Under the pieces are notes generated by a model, which saw only the letters and a program-made list of their open reading frames with translations, was not told the origin of the DNA and did no database searches. From Parvibaculum sp. (GTDB lineage Bacteria > Pseudomonadota > Alphaproteobacteria > Parvibaculales > Parvibaculaceae), in assembly GCF_030651915.1 (NCBI RefSeq), contig NZ_JAUSBV010000005.1, forward strand, positions 310,001 through 374,000: a stretch of DNA of 64,000 bases, written 5' to 3'. Positions 17,553-25,308 of this stretch are shown in pieces. The position numbers were made by a program, and so were the translations under genes. The first letter of the stretch is position 1; each line of letters begins with the position of its first letter.

Positions 17553-19385
17553 TCACGACAGGCCGATCAAATACGCCGTCGGATCGTGGCGGGCCCGCCA
17601 CACAGAGGCCGACGCGGCATCATCCGTGCCGCTCAAATCCTCAAGCGGCAGATCGACTGGCCCGGCCATGCGCCGTTCATGACAATCCGCTATCTGCGAC
17701 ATCAGCCGATCAAACCATGCCGGGAAATCCGCGCCAAGGGATTCCACCCGGATATCGCCGGAAAAGCCGGCGCCGGGCGCCTTGCCGAAAGCGGCGACAT
17801 GGATCGTGTCGGCCGGAAGCGCCGACATGCCGGGCAGCGCGAGCCAGATCGCCACATCGTCGCGCATCGACACCGGCTGCCGGCGCGCCTGCGCCTTGGC
17901 CACGCGAACCGCGTGACCGGCAGAAATCAAGGCGTTGCAGAGGTTGGTTGCGACGGCGGATCCGCTTTCCGGCACAAGCACGACAACCCGCAACCGCTCG
18001 CGCAGGAAACCGGCCACGATGTCGCGCAAGGCGTCGCCGAGGCGGCGTGTGCCGATCGCGGCAACCGGCCGGCCGAGCTTCGCGGCCCATCGGGCGGCGG
18101 CGCCTTCATCATCGGCGATCAAGATGTCGTAGGCCGCCGCGTTATCGGCCCAATCGCTGTCATCGGCGCCGAGCCAGCCCAGCTTGAGCGCCATCGGACC
18201 GAGATTGCGCGCATGCGCGAAGGAAAAACGCGGAAGGCGCGACAGGACCAGATCGTAGCCAAACAGGTCGTATTGGCCGAAACCCGGTTGCTTGAGCGTT
18301 GCGAATTCGCCGAACCTTTCCGCCAGCGACGCTGCCGCCCGGGATGCCGCCTCGTCGGCCTTGTCCGCCAGAACGGCAATGGCGGGCCTGCGCCCCCAAT
18401 CGAAGCCGTCGGCGGCGCCAAAGAGCCCGAGCCAGGCCAGCCGGCGGTTGCGATAACCGTAGCGGGCGCGGAGGACGGCGCGACTGTGGCGATGCCAGCG
18501 GATACGCCGGCGCAAATTGGCGCGTTTGATCCGCGTCGCGCCCATCAGATGTACGGCCGCGACGTTGTTGAGCGCGATCGACGGCCGGTCGAAGCGCGCC
18601 GCAGCTTTCAGGCAGAGATCGACATCCTCATAGGCATAGAGGTAATCCTCGCAGAAGCCGCCCATTGCGAGGAATTCGGCGCGGTTGCAGGCGAGGACCG
18701 CTCCGGTTTCGGCGGGCATCCGGCATGGCTGCGCCGCTCGCAGCGCATCGCGCGGGCCAGGCATGGCGTCATAGGGCGCCGTCCAGCCCTGCCGCAGATT
18801 CCAGCGGAAACGCACGCCGATATGCGGCCGGGGCATCGTCCGGCCGCCGGGCTGTTTGCGGACCAGCCTGATGCCGACAAGGCCGCCCGTCGCCTGAACG
18901 CCGGCGACGACCGGCGGGATGGCATCTTCGGTCAACTCGATGTCGTTGTTGAGAAACAGCACGATCTCTCCCCGGGCAATCTGGGCGCCGCGATTGCAGG
19001 AGAAAGCGAAGCTGTAGTTTCGTCCGGGTTTGACGTGGCGGATGTGAAATTGCGTGGATGCCGCGGCAATGACGTCCTTTGTCTCATTATCCGTACCGTG
19101 ATCGATGACGATGATTTCGATGTCGGGCCAGGTGTTGAATCGCTCAAGCGAGGCAAACAGCGCCCGCAGCATTTCGCCGCCGTTCAAAGTCAGGATGACG
19201 ATGGAAACGAGCGCGGGCTGCGCTGGCGGCAGGGGTTCGGCCCAGAGGCCTGCCTCGTCCGCCGGCAGGCTTTCCGGGCGATGGGCCGCGAGGAACCGTT
19301 CCAGCGCCCGCACAGGGCGCGCACGCGCGAAAGCCATGCGCGCGACGGTTTCCAAGGCTTCGACGGCGCGGTCAAACAATGGCAT
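17553..19385 (-). CDS. GT2 family glycosyltransferase with an extra C-terminal domain
   Basis: A 610-residue protein, first gene of the leftward capsule operon. The GT-A domain lies at about 55-300: VSIVILTLNGGEML opens the Rossmann half, FLNNDIELTEDAI carries the acidic metal-binding pair, and YAYEDVDLCLKAA matches the ED motif of rhamnosyl/galactosyl-type GT2 enzymes. After a basic helical stretch (RRRIRWHRHSRAVLRARYG), residues about 320-600 form a second alpha/beta region (LRVVVLVPESGSAVATNL, AIWLALPGM) that looks like a degenerate GT-B half. I placed the start at the ATG at 19385; the frame can be extended to a TTG at 19442, but that would crowd the divergent LpxC-like gene. The sugar is unknown. 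Confidence 0.85.
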   Translation of the reverse strand: MPLFDRAVEALETVARMAFARARPVRALERFLAAHRPESLPADEAGLWAEPLPPAQPALVSIVILTLNGGEMLRALFASLERFNTWPDIEIIVIDHGTDNETKDVIAAASTQFHIRHVKPGRNYSFAFSCNRGAQIARGEIVLFLNNDIELTEDAIPPVVAGVQATGGLVGIRLVRKQPGGRTMPRPHIGVRFRWNLRQGWTAPYDAMPGPRDALRAAQPCRMPAETGAVLACNRAEFLAMGGFCEDYLYAYEDVDLCLKAAARFDRPSIALNNVAAVHLMGATRIKRANLRRRIRWHRHSRAVLRARYGYRNRRLAWLGLFGAADGFDWGRRPAIAVLADKADEAASRAAASLAERFGEFATLKQPGFGQYDLFGYDLVLSRLPRFSFAHARNLGPMALKLGWLGADDSDWADNAAAYDILIADDEGAAARWAAKLGRPVAAIGTRRLGDALRDIVAGFLRERLRVVVLVPESGSAVATNLCNALISAGHAVRVAKAQARRQPVSMRDDVAIWLALPGMSALPADTIHVAAFGKAPGAGFSGDIRVESLGADFPAWFDRLMSQIADCHERRMAGPVDLPLEDLSGTDDAASASVWRARHDPTAYLIGLS

Positions 19386-19482
19386 GATGAAGGGCAAGTC
19401 GTTGAAAGTGCTGTAGATTGAGCGGCGCCGAGAATGCGACAAAGCGACCGGCGGACAAAGGCTTTAATTCGGAATCTCCTGC

Positions 19483-20373
19483 ATGACTGCCCCTCCTTTT
19501 TTCAGCAGCCGGCAAGGCACCCTGCAAGGGCCCGCCACCTTCGAAGGTATCGGCCTGCATACGGGCCGCCGCACGCAGGTGACGGTGATGCCGGCACCGG
19601 CCGGTCAGGGCATTCGCTTCCGCCGCAGCGACCGGGCGGGCAAGGGCGCGGAATTGCAGGCGGATTGGCGGAACTGCGTCGATTTTCCCCGCTGCACCAT
19701 GATGCAGGCGCCGGGCGGCGCCAAGTTCCAGACCATCGAACATCTGATGGCGGCGCTGTTTGCGCTCGAGATCGACAATGCGACCGTGCTGATGGACGGA
19801 CAGGAAGTGCCGATCATGGATGGCAGCGCGGCGCCGCTGATCGAGGCGATTGCGGCGGCCGGCCGCGAGGAACAGGAGGCGCCGCGGCAATTCCGGAAAA
19901 TCGAACAATCCCTGACAGTTACCGACGACCGGATTTCGCTGCGTATCGAGCCAAGCGAGCGGTTCGAGATCGACTACACGCTGGAGCTGCCCTATTGGGG
20001 GACGCAGCACTGGGCTGGCGAGGTGACGCCGGAAAGTTTCCGCCGCGAGATCTGCTATGCGCGAACCTACGGCATTCTTTCGGTTATCTGGCCGGCGCTC
20101 ATTCTGGGCAAGCTGCGGCTGATCCCGCTGGTGCGCGGGGCGTCGCTCGGCAATGCGTTGCTGATGTACAAGGACCGCGTGCTCAACAAGGGCGGCCTGA
20201 AAAGCCCCGACGAGTTTTTGCGCCACCGCATCATCGATCTGGTCGGCGACCTGACGCTGGGCGGCGGGCCGATCATCGGCAAGGTGACGGCGTTCTGTTC
20301 CAACCACAAGCACAACCGGGCGCTGCTGCGCGCGATCGAGGCCGAAAAAACGGCGGAACTGAAGGCTTCCTAG
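19483..20373 (+). CDS. LpxC-like deacetylase (divergent UDP-3-O-acyl-GlcNAc deacetylase paralogue)
   Basis: A 296-residue protein with the LpxC order of motifs: GIGLHTG (22-28), TIEHLMAAL with Glu86 and zinc ligand His87, EVPIMDGS, ARTYG with Thr195, FLRHRIIDLVGD with zinc ligands His248 and Asp252, and a late HKHN with His275. All zinc and acid/base positions are therefore kept. Two features depart from housekeeping LpxC: the active-site lysine after the zinc His is Arg249, and the GGSLDNA-like segment reads RGASLGNAL. No cell-division or lipid A genes are nearby, whereas lpxC usually follows ftsZ in this class. I therefore read it as a second copy that may deacetylate a different lipid or sugar. 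The stop overlaps that of the convergent monooxygenase (CTAG). Confidence 0.8.
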   Translation: MTAPPFFSSRQGTLQGPATFEGIGLHTGRRTQVTVMPAPAGQGIRFRRSDRAGKGAELQADWRNCVDFPRCTMMQAPGGAKFQTIEHLMAALFALEIDNATVLMDGQEVPIMDGSAAPLIEAIAAAGREEQEAPRQFRKIEQSLTVTDDRISLRIEPSERFEIDYTLELPYWGTQHWAGEVTPESFRREICYARTYGILSVIWPALILGKLRLIPLVRGASLGNALLMYKDRVLNKGGLKSPDEFLRHRIIDLVGDLTLGGGPIIGKVTAFCSNHKHNRALLRAIEAEKTAELKAS

Positions 20374-21875
20374 TTTCCGACCAGCGCGTATTCGGCGAAA
20401 TCGGGATGGCGCATCTGCCACCAGTATCTGGCGGTGAAGCTCGACCAGTTGTTGGTGACCTTGCCATCGGCGGTCTTGTACCAGCTTGAGCAACCGGCGG
20501 CCCAGACGGTCTTCTGCATGTCCTTCTGTAGCGCGGCGTTGAACTCCGCCATCGCTTCCTTGCGGACGTCGATATAGCGCAGCTTGCCGTTTTGCAGCGC
20601 CTGCACGCATTGCGTGATGTAGTTGGCCTGGCACTCGATCATGAAGATGATCGAGTTGTGGCCGAGATTGGTGTTGGGGCCGTAGAGCATGAAAAAATTG
20701 GGGAATCCGGCCACCGCGACGCCGCGATGGGCCTCGGCGCCGCGCGACCAGACCTCGTTGAGATCGGCATTGCCACGGCCGACGACCTTCATCGGGGCCA
20801 GGAAATCGGTCGATTCAAAGCCGGTCGCATAGATGATGACGTCGGCGGGATGCGAGACGCCGTCTTCGGTGACGACGGCGTTTTCGCTTACGCGCGCGAT
20901 ATGGCTGGTTTCGACATCGACATTGGGGCGGGCGAGCGCCGGGAACCAGTCATTGGTCAAGAGGATGCGCTTGCAGCCGGCCGGATAGTCCGGGGTCAGC
21001 TTGCGGCGCAGCTCGGGATCCTTGATGTGGGCTTCGAGTTCCTTTTTCGAGGCCTTTTCAAAGAGTTTGCCGAACCAGCTGCCTTGCGTGAAAGCCAGGA
21101 AGTTGCGTTCGAGCATGATCCAGGTCAGCCAGCGCTGGGCGCGGACGAGCAGCGGAAAGGCGCGGAAAAGCTTCTTCTCGCGCTCGGTGAAGGGGCGATC
21201 CGCCTTGGGCACACACCAGTTGGGCGTGCGCTGGAAGATGGTGAGCTTGCCGGTTTTCGGCGCGATCTCGGGCACGAACTGGATGGCGCTGGCGCCATTG
21301 CCGATGACGGCGACGTTTTTGCCTGCAAGATCAACGGCATGGTCCCAGCGCGCCGAATGGAAGGCCGCGCCCTTGAAACTGTCGAGGCCGTCGATCTTCG
21401 GGAAGGCCGGGCGGTTGAGCTGGCCGACGCCGGAAACCAGCACATTGGCGGCGAATTCCTCGCCGGTGGCGGTGCGGATCCGCCAGAGGCCGGCTTCCTC
21501 GTCGAAGCGGGCTTCGGTGACTTCGGTGTTGAAACGGATATGCGGCATCAGGCCGTATTTGCGGGCAACGCCTTCGAAATAATCGACAATTTCGGCCTGC
21601 CCGGCGAATTTGCGGCTCCAGTCCGCCTTCGGTTCGAAGGAGTAGGAATAGAGCATCGAAGGCACGTCGCAGCCCGAACCCGGATAGGTGTTGTCGCGCC
21701 AGGTGCCGCCGACGCTGGGACCTTTTTCGAGAATGGTGATGTTGTCGATGCCGGCGTTGCGCAGCTTGATCGCCATGCAGAGACCGGCCGCGCCGGCACC
21801 GAGAATGGCGACGCTGAGCGGCCGCTGCTTCACCTGCGGGCCGGAAAGGATGGTGTTGACCGACTGCTGCGACAC
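20370..21875 (-). CDS. FAD-dependent monooxygenase, Baeyer-Villiger type
   Basis: A 501-residue class B flavoprotein monooxygenase. It has an N-terminal FAD loop (ILGAGAAGLCMAIKL), the Baeyer-Villiger fingerprint FKGAAFHSARWD, an NADPH loop (VIGNGASAIQFVPEIA) and the ATG motif YATGFES. Such enzymes insert oxygen next to ketones, using NADPH and O2, in the breakdown of cyclic or long-chain ketones. The GTG at 21875 is preferred because AAGGGAG lies about seven bases upstream; the frame can be extended 18 codons without an RBS. It is monocistronic and convergent with the LpxC-like gene. An inverted repeat about 60 bases upstream suggests control by a TetR-type repressor. Confidence 0.9.
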   Translation of the reverse strand: MSQQSVNTILSGPQVKQRPLSVAILGAGAAGLCMAIKLRNAGIDNITILEKGPSVGGTWRDNTYPGSGCDVPSMLYSYSFEPKADWSRKFAGQAEIVDYFEGVARKYGLMPHIRFNTEVTEARFDEEAGLWRIRTATGEEFAANVLVSGVGQLNRPAFPKIDGLDSFKGAAFHSARWDHAVDLAGKNVAVIGNGASAIQFVPEIAPKTGKLTIFQRTPNWCVPKADRPFTEREKKLFRAFPLLVRAQRWLTWIMLERNFLAFTQGSWFGKLFEKASKKELEAHIKDPELRRKLTPDYPAGCKRILLTNDWFPALARPNVDVETSHIARVSENAVVTEDGVSHPADVIIYATGFESTDFLAPMKVVGRGNADLNEVWSRGAEAHRGVAVAGFPNFFMLYGPNTNLGHNSIIFMIECQANYITQCVQALQNGKLRYIDVRKEAMAEFNAALQKDMQKTVWAAGCSSWYKTADGKVTNNWSSFTARYWWQMRHPDFAEYALVGN

Positions 21876-21933
21876 GCGCTTCTCCCTTGTTTTCAAACGG
21901 CTTTCACCGCCCGCCCGGACGCTGTGCACGTCC

Positions 21934-21949
21934 TAGGGTACGTGCCCTA
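21934..21949. promoter_or_regulatory. Inverted repeat upstream of the monooxygenase gene
   Basis: TAGGGTACGTGCCCTA is a 16-base inverted repeat with one central mismatch pair. It lies 59 bases upstream of the GTG start of the monooxygenase gene. Size and place suit a dimeric repressor of the TetR or MarR class, but no regulator gene is adjacent. Confidence 0.4.
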
Positions 21950-21997
21950 ACGTCTATATCAGGGTGCAAGGGAGTTCAACACGGAGAACGGCGCGAC

Positions 21998-22063
21998 GCC
22001 CGCGCCTTTTCCAGATGAGGACCGCCGGTGGGGTGACCGGGCAGACCGGAAAAGGGCGCGGGC
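21998..22063 (-). terminator. Long stem-loop just after the ompW stop
   Basis: Arms at 21998-22012 and 22048-22063 pair over 15 bases with a single bulge, around a 35-base loop. The structure begins 10 bases after the ompW-like stop codon. There is no T run, so it may be a 3' end stabiliser or a weak terminator rather than a classical one. Confidence 0.45.
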
Positions 22064-22072
22064 GCCTGCCCC

Positions 22073-22729
22073 TCAGAACTTGTAACCGACGCCGAAGCCG
22101 ACGATCCAGGGATCGAGATCGACATCGGCCATGATGGCGCCGCCATTGATCGACACATCGGTGCTGAGGAAGATCTTCTTGATGTCGGCGTTGACGTACC
22201 AGTTGTCGGTCACCGCGTAGTCGACACCGGCCTGGAGGGCCCAGCCGAAGCTGTCATCGTAGTCGATCGAGGTGACGGCGCCGCCGGGCGCGTCCTCGTT
22301 GTAGAAGAAGGTGTAATTGACGCCGGCGCCGACATAGGGGCTCAGACGCTCCTTGGGCATGAAGTGGTATTGGAGCGTAAGTGTCGGTGGCAGAAGGCTT
22401 ACTTTGCCGAGGCTGCCGGCGATATTGTGCGAGACGTCGTGGCGCGTGGTGGCCGCGATCAGCTCCAGCGCGATGTTGTCGGTGACGAAATAGGTGAAGT
22501 CGATTTCCGGCACCCATTCGTTGGAGGCGTCGACCGAGCCGCCCAGGATCGTGACCGAGGCATCCTCATCCGGAATGACGCCGATGACGCGGGCGCGGAC
22601 CATGATGTCGCCGGCCGACTTGCCGCTAAAGCCTTGCTGCGCTTGAGCTTCCGGTGCCGCCAGACCGGCGGCGGCCATGCCGAGGGCCAGTGCCGCAACA
22701 GCTGTGCGGGATTTCGTCGTGAGTTTCAT
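22073..22729 (-). CDS. ompW: OmpW family outer-membrane beta-barrel protein
   Basis: A 218-residue exported protein. The signal peptide ends near EAQAQQG (about residue 30). The mature part shows OmpW hallmarks: alternating strands, GVIPDEDASVTILGGSVDASNEWVPEIDFTYF-type early strands, the LPPTLTLQYHF segment, YVGAGVNYTFF, and a C-terminal VGFGVGYKF ending in Phe for barrel assembly. It forms a small eight-stranded pore for hydrophobic compounds. The start MKLTTK is set by GGAGAAG about six bases upstream; an ATG eight codons earlier lacks an RBS. A role in hydrophobic substrate uptake would suit the neighbouring monooxygenase but is not proven. Confidence 0.9.
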   Translation of the reverse strand: MKLTTKSRTAVAALALGMAAAGLAAPEAQAQQGFSGKSAGDIMVRARVIGVIPDEDASVTILGGSVDASNEWVPEIDFTYFVTDNIALELIAATTRHDVSHNIAGSLGKVSLLPPTLTLQYHFMPKERLSPYVGAGVNYTFFYNEDAPGGAVTSIDYDDSFGWALQAGVDYAVTDNWYVNADIKKIFLSTDVSINGGAIMADVDLDPWIVGFGVGYKF

Positions 22730-22880
22730 GTGAGCTTCTCCGTGAGGCGGCATCGGACCCCCCGATGCGTGATGAATTCGTCCCCTTCACATTCGCTCAG
22801 TATCCATATTTTTTGAGTGGTCATTTCGCCGCAGCGGCCCGCCGCGATGTCGCACCCCCCGGGGATTCAGGCGCGACCTG

Positions 22881-24320
22881 CTAAGTGCCTGTATCGCCTT
22901 GCAAAATATGAAGATAGGTGCGGACCTGCTGGACGAAATGCACCGCCTGCCCGCCCCGCGCCGGGCCGTGGCGGAGGCGGCCGGCATGGGCCGGATCGGC
23001 CAGCAGCGGCAGGGTGCGGCGCAGATCGGCCCAGCTGTTCTTGTCGCGGCCGAGGCTTTCGGCCAGGGCGCGGGCGTCGTAGACATGGCCGAGGCCGAGA
23101 TTCCAGGCTGCCAGCGCCATCCAGGTGCGGTCGGGCTCGGCCACTTCCACCGGCAATCTCTTTTTCAGATCAACGAGATAGCGCGCGCCGGCGGCGATGC
23201 TGGCGGTCGCGTCGCGGCGGTCTTCGAGGCCCAGATGCGTGGCCGTCTGCTGCGTCAGCATCATGAAGCCGCGCACGCCGGTGGGGCTGACGGCCTCCGG
23301 GTCCCAATGCGATTCCTGGTACGAAATCGCCGCAAGTAGTTGCCAGGAAAGGTTATTTTCGCGCGCGGCGCGGCGCAGCGCCTTTTCCCAGTTGGGCAGG
23401 CGGTCGCGCGTGGCGCGCTGGAAGGCGCTGAGATCGACATAGTCGAAACGCGGCAGGAAACCGAAAAAACGGCGCTCCAGCGCCGAAAATTGACCGGACT
23501 TGATGGCGCCGGCATGCCAGCGGCGGAGCTGTTCGGCGAGGTCTTCCGAACCCGGCGCCGCCAGCCATGCGACCGGAAAATCCCCTGTTAATTCAAAGGC
23601 TTGCATCAGCTCCGGGTAATAGGGATTGACGATGCGGAAGATGCGGGCATCGCTGAGCGCGCAGTCGAGGCTGCCGGCGGCGACGCGGGCCAGCAAAGCC
23701 TCTGTGTTTTCAGTGACATAGGTCTTTTCGAGGCCGGCGCCGGCCAGCAGCGCGGCGCCCGGCGTGCCCGCGGCGGCGGCAAAGCGCAGGCCGGCCAGAT
23801 CGTCGATTTTGCGTGGCCTTTCAACGAGTTGGCGGTTGCAGGCGACGATGAGGCGCGTCGTCGCATAGGTGGGGCCGCTGACGAAGGCCTTGCTGCGCGC
23901 CTCATCGACCGCCAGCCCTGCCGCCGCGACATGCCCCTTGCCGGCCGCCAGCGCCCGCACAAGCCTTTGTTCCGTCGGGTAAATCCGGAACTCGACCGCG
24001 ACGCCGAGCGAGCGGCCGAAGGCCCGCATCGCCTCATATTCAAAGCCGGTGAGGCCGTCGACGCCTTCATACCAGGTGGTGGGGCCGAGCCGGGTGAGCA
24101 CCACCAGCTTTCCATTTTCGCGAATGGATTCAAGGCCTTGATCGACAGGCGGCACATAGAGGCGGAGGAAAATCAGGTGGTTGGCGCCGAACAGCACCGT
24201 GAGCGCCAGCAGGAGCCAGGGAAAGCGCGAGCTGGCGCGCGCCGCCCAGGGGCCGGGCGTGCGCAGCCAGGCCAGCAGAGCAGCGGCCCAAGCCCTTGAT
24301 TTCGCAACGATTTCCGACAA
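22881..24320 (-). CDS. mltF: MltF-like membrane-bound lytic transglycosylase
   Basis: A 479-residue protein. It has one N-terminal membrane helix (WLLLALTVLFGANHLIFLRL, 35-54), a periplasmic solute-binding-protein-like domain (about 65-290, starting GKLVVLTRLGPTTWYEG), and an SLT lysozyme-like domain (about 305-430) whose catalytic Glu336 sits in AISYQESHWDP. This order is that of MltF, which cleaves peptidoglycan to 1,6-anhydro products at the envelope; the binding domain senses cell-wall peptides. The start is a TTG and is the first possible start in the frame. Pho-box-like repeats lie 71-144 bases upstream, suggesting phosphate-linked control. Confidence 0.88.
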   Translation of the reverse strand: MSEIVAKSRAWAAALLAWLRTPGPWAARASSRFPWLLLALTVLFGANHLIFLRLYVPPVDQGLESIRENGKLVVLTRLGPTTWYEGVDGLTGFEYEAMRAFGRSLGVAVEFRIYPTEQRLVRALAAGKGHVAAAGLAVDEARSKAFVSGPTYATTRLIVACNRQLVERPRKIDDLAGLRFAAAAGTPGAALLAGAGLEKTYVTENTEALLARVAAGSLDCALSDARIFRIVNPYYPELMQAFELTGDFPVAWLAAPGSEDLAEQLRRWHAGAIKSGQFSALERRFFGFLPRFDYVDLSAFQRATRDRLPNWEKALRRAARENNLSWQLLAAISYQESHWDPEAVSPTGVRGFMMLTQQTATHLGLEDRRDATASIAAGARYLVDLKKRLPVEVAEPDRTWMALAAWNLGLGHVYDARALAESLGRDKNSWADLRRTLPLLADPAHAGRLRHGPARGGQAVHFVQQVRTYLHILQGDTGT

Positions 24321-24390
24321 GCGCCGCGCCCCGGTTGCCTCTTCCGGGGGCAGAATAGCATGGGCGCGGGGGACGGCGCGGCGGCGATTG

Positions 24391-24464
24391 TGACAGTTGC
24401 GTGACAGCGGAAATCACGGCGGACCCCCCCTCTGTCACAAAACTGTCAAAAAACTGTCACAAAC
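24391..24464. promoter_or_regulatory. Pho-box-like array of 11-base repeats upstream of mltF
   Basis: Three CTGTCA repeats on the plus strand start at 24432, 24443 and 24454, spaced exactly 11 bases with A-rich fillers. Two more on the opposite strand (TGACAG at 24391 and 24402) are also 11 apart. Two 11-base direct repeats of CTGTCA plus four or five A/T-rich bases are the known PhoB-binding Pho box. The opposite-strand pair points to mltF, 71 bases from its start codon. The plus-strand triplet points to a region with no gene. Confidence 0.6.
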
Positions 24465-24510
24465 GGGGTTCGGGGTGTTCCGTGTACGGATGATCGGCGC
24501 GCGGACGGGC

Positions 24511-24532
24511 GGGGATAAACGGGGTTATCCCC
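24511..24532. repeat. GGGGATAA / TTATCCCC inverted repeat
   Basis: GGGGATAA (24511-24518) and TTATCCCC (24525-24532) pair around a six-base loop. The same octamer recurs next to the second Pho-box-like triplet near 51.1 kb, so the two elements may be one composite repeat. Confidence 0.5.
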
Positions 24533-24600
24533 GGGGGGTGCGGGCGGCGCGGGGGGATTCGGACGTGTGCGGATGAGGGCTCGGGAGTGGGCGGCGTTTG

Positions 24601-24696
24601 GGGACGAGATGAGGGACGAGATGGGGGACGAATTGAGAGACAAAACGGGAGGCGAGATGGGAGATTAAATGGGAGACGAGATGAGAGACGAATTCG
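24601..24696. repeat. Eight tandem 12-base repeats
   Basis: Eight consecutive 12-base units with consensus GRGACGAGATGR fill 24601-24696 just downstream of the ridA stop. Units differ at one to five positions. The rest of the 392-base spacer between mltF and ridA (24321-24712) holds the Pho-box-like array and the GGGGATAA palindrome; I see no gene there. Confidence 0.8.
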
Positions 24697-24712
24697 GCTC
24701 CGGTTTTGGGGG

Positions 24713-25105
24713 TCAGGCGGGAATGCGGGCGATCACCTTGATCTCGAAGTCGAAGCCCGCGAGCCAGTTGACGCCGACCGCCGTCCATGCGGGATAAGGC
24801 GGCGCGCTGAAGATTTCCTGCTTCACCGCCATCAGGGTGGCGAACTGGTTTTCGGGATCGGTGTGAAAGCTGGTCACGTCGATAATGTCGTCGAAGCCGC
24901 AGCCCGCCGCCTTGAGCGTCGCCTCGAGATTGGCGAAGGCCAGGCGGACCTGGCTTTCGTAACCCGGCTCGGGCGTGCCGTCGGGGCGGCTGCCCACCTG
25001 CCCGGAAACGAAGAGAAGATCGCCGGAGCGGATGGCCGCCGAATAGCCGTGCGCCTCGTAGAGCGCATGCCGGCCGTCCGGAAATACCGGGTCGCGTTTC
25101 GCCAT
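24713..25105 (-). CDS. RidA/YjgF/YER057c family protein
   Basis: A 130-residue RidA-superfamily protein. It shows the family segments LLFVSGQVGSRPDG, QVRLAFANLEATLKAAGCGF and PAWTAVGV, then FEIKVIARIP at the end. Canonical RidA deaminases carry an arginine in a CR(V)Q(V)-like segment; here the equivalent end is VNWLAGFDFEIKVIARIP, so imine deaminase activity is not assured and it may belong to an Rid2-7 subgroup. The start has an AAGGAA ribosome site. It is monocistronic, with the tandem 12-base repeats just after its stop. Confidence 0.87.
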   Translation of the reverse strand: MAKRDPVFPDGRHALYEAHGYSAAIRSGDLLFVSGQVGSRPDGTPEPGYESQVRLAFANLEATLKAAGCGFDDIIDVTSFHTDPENQFATLMAVKQEIFSAPPYPAWTAVGVNWLAGFDFEIKVIARIPA

Positions 25106-25308
25106 GGGGGATTCCTTTTTGCGGTGGCGGGGTATCGCGGCGGCGGCGGGCGCCGCCCGCTTCGCGGGCGCCTCGCCCCGGGGGGTTTGCAGGCATCCTC
25201 ATATCGGGAGGCGGTGGCGGGAGCGCAAGGTGCGATGGGGGATCACAAGGTGTTATGGGGGATCAGATGTGTGGCGTACGCGAAGCGCGGAGAAATGTTG
25301 ATTGCCAC

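Noticed and set aside
17514-19421. A 635-codon open frame on the plus strand opposite the GT2 gene
   Set aside because: It is the mirror of a GC-rich gene with strong third-position bias; it lacks any recognisable motif and the minus-strand gene has clear catalytic residues.
24601-24696. A CRISPR array
   Set aside because: Units are 12 bases with no spacers, and no cas gene is present.
24446-25202. Frameshifted C-terminal extension of the RidA-like protein through the tandem repeats
   Set aside because: The RidA frame ends at the normal family length, and the repeat-encoded peptide has no homology I can recognise.
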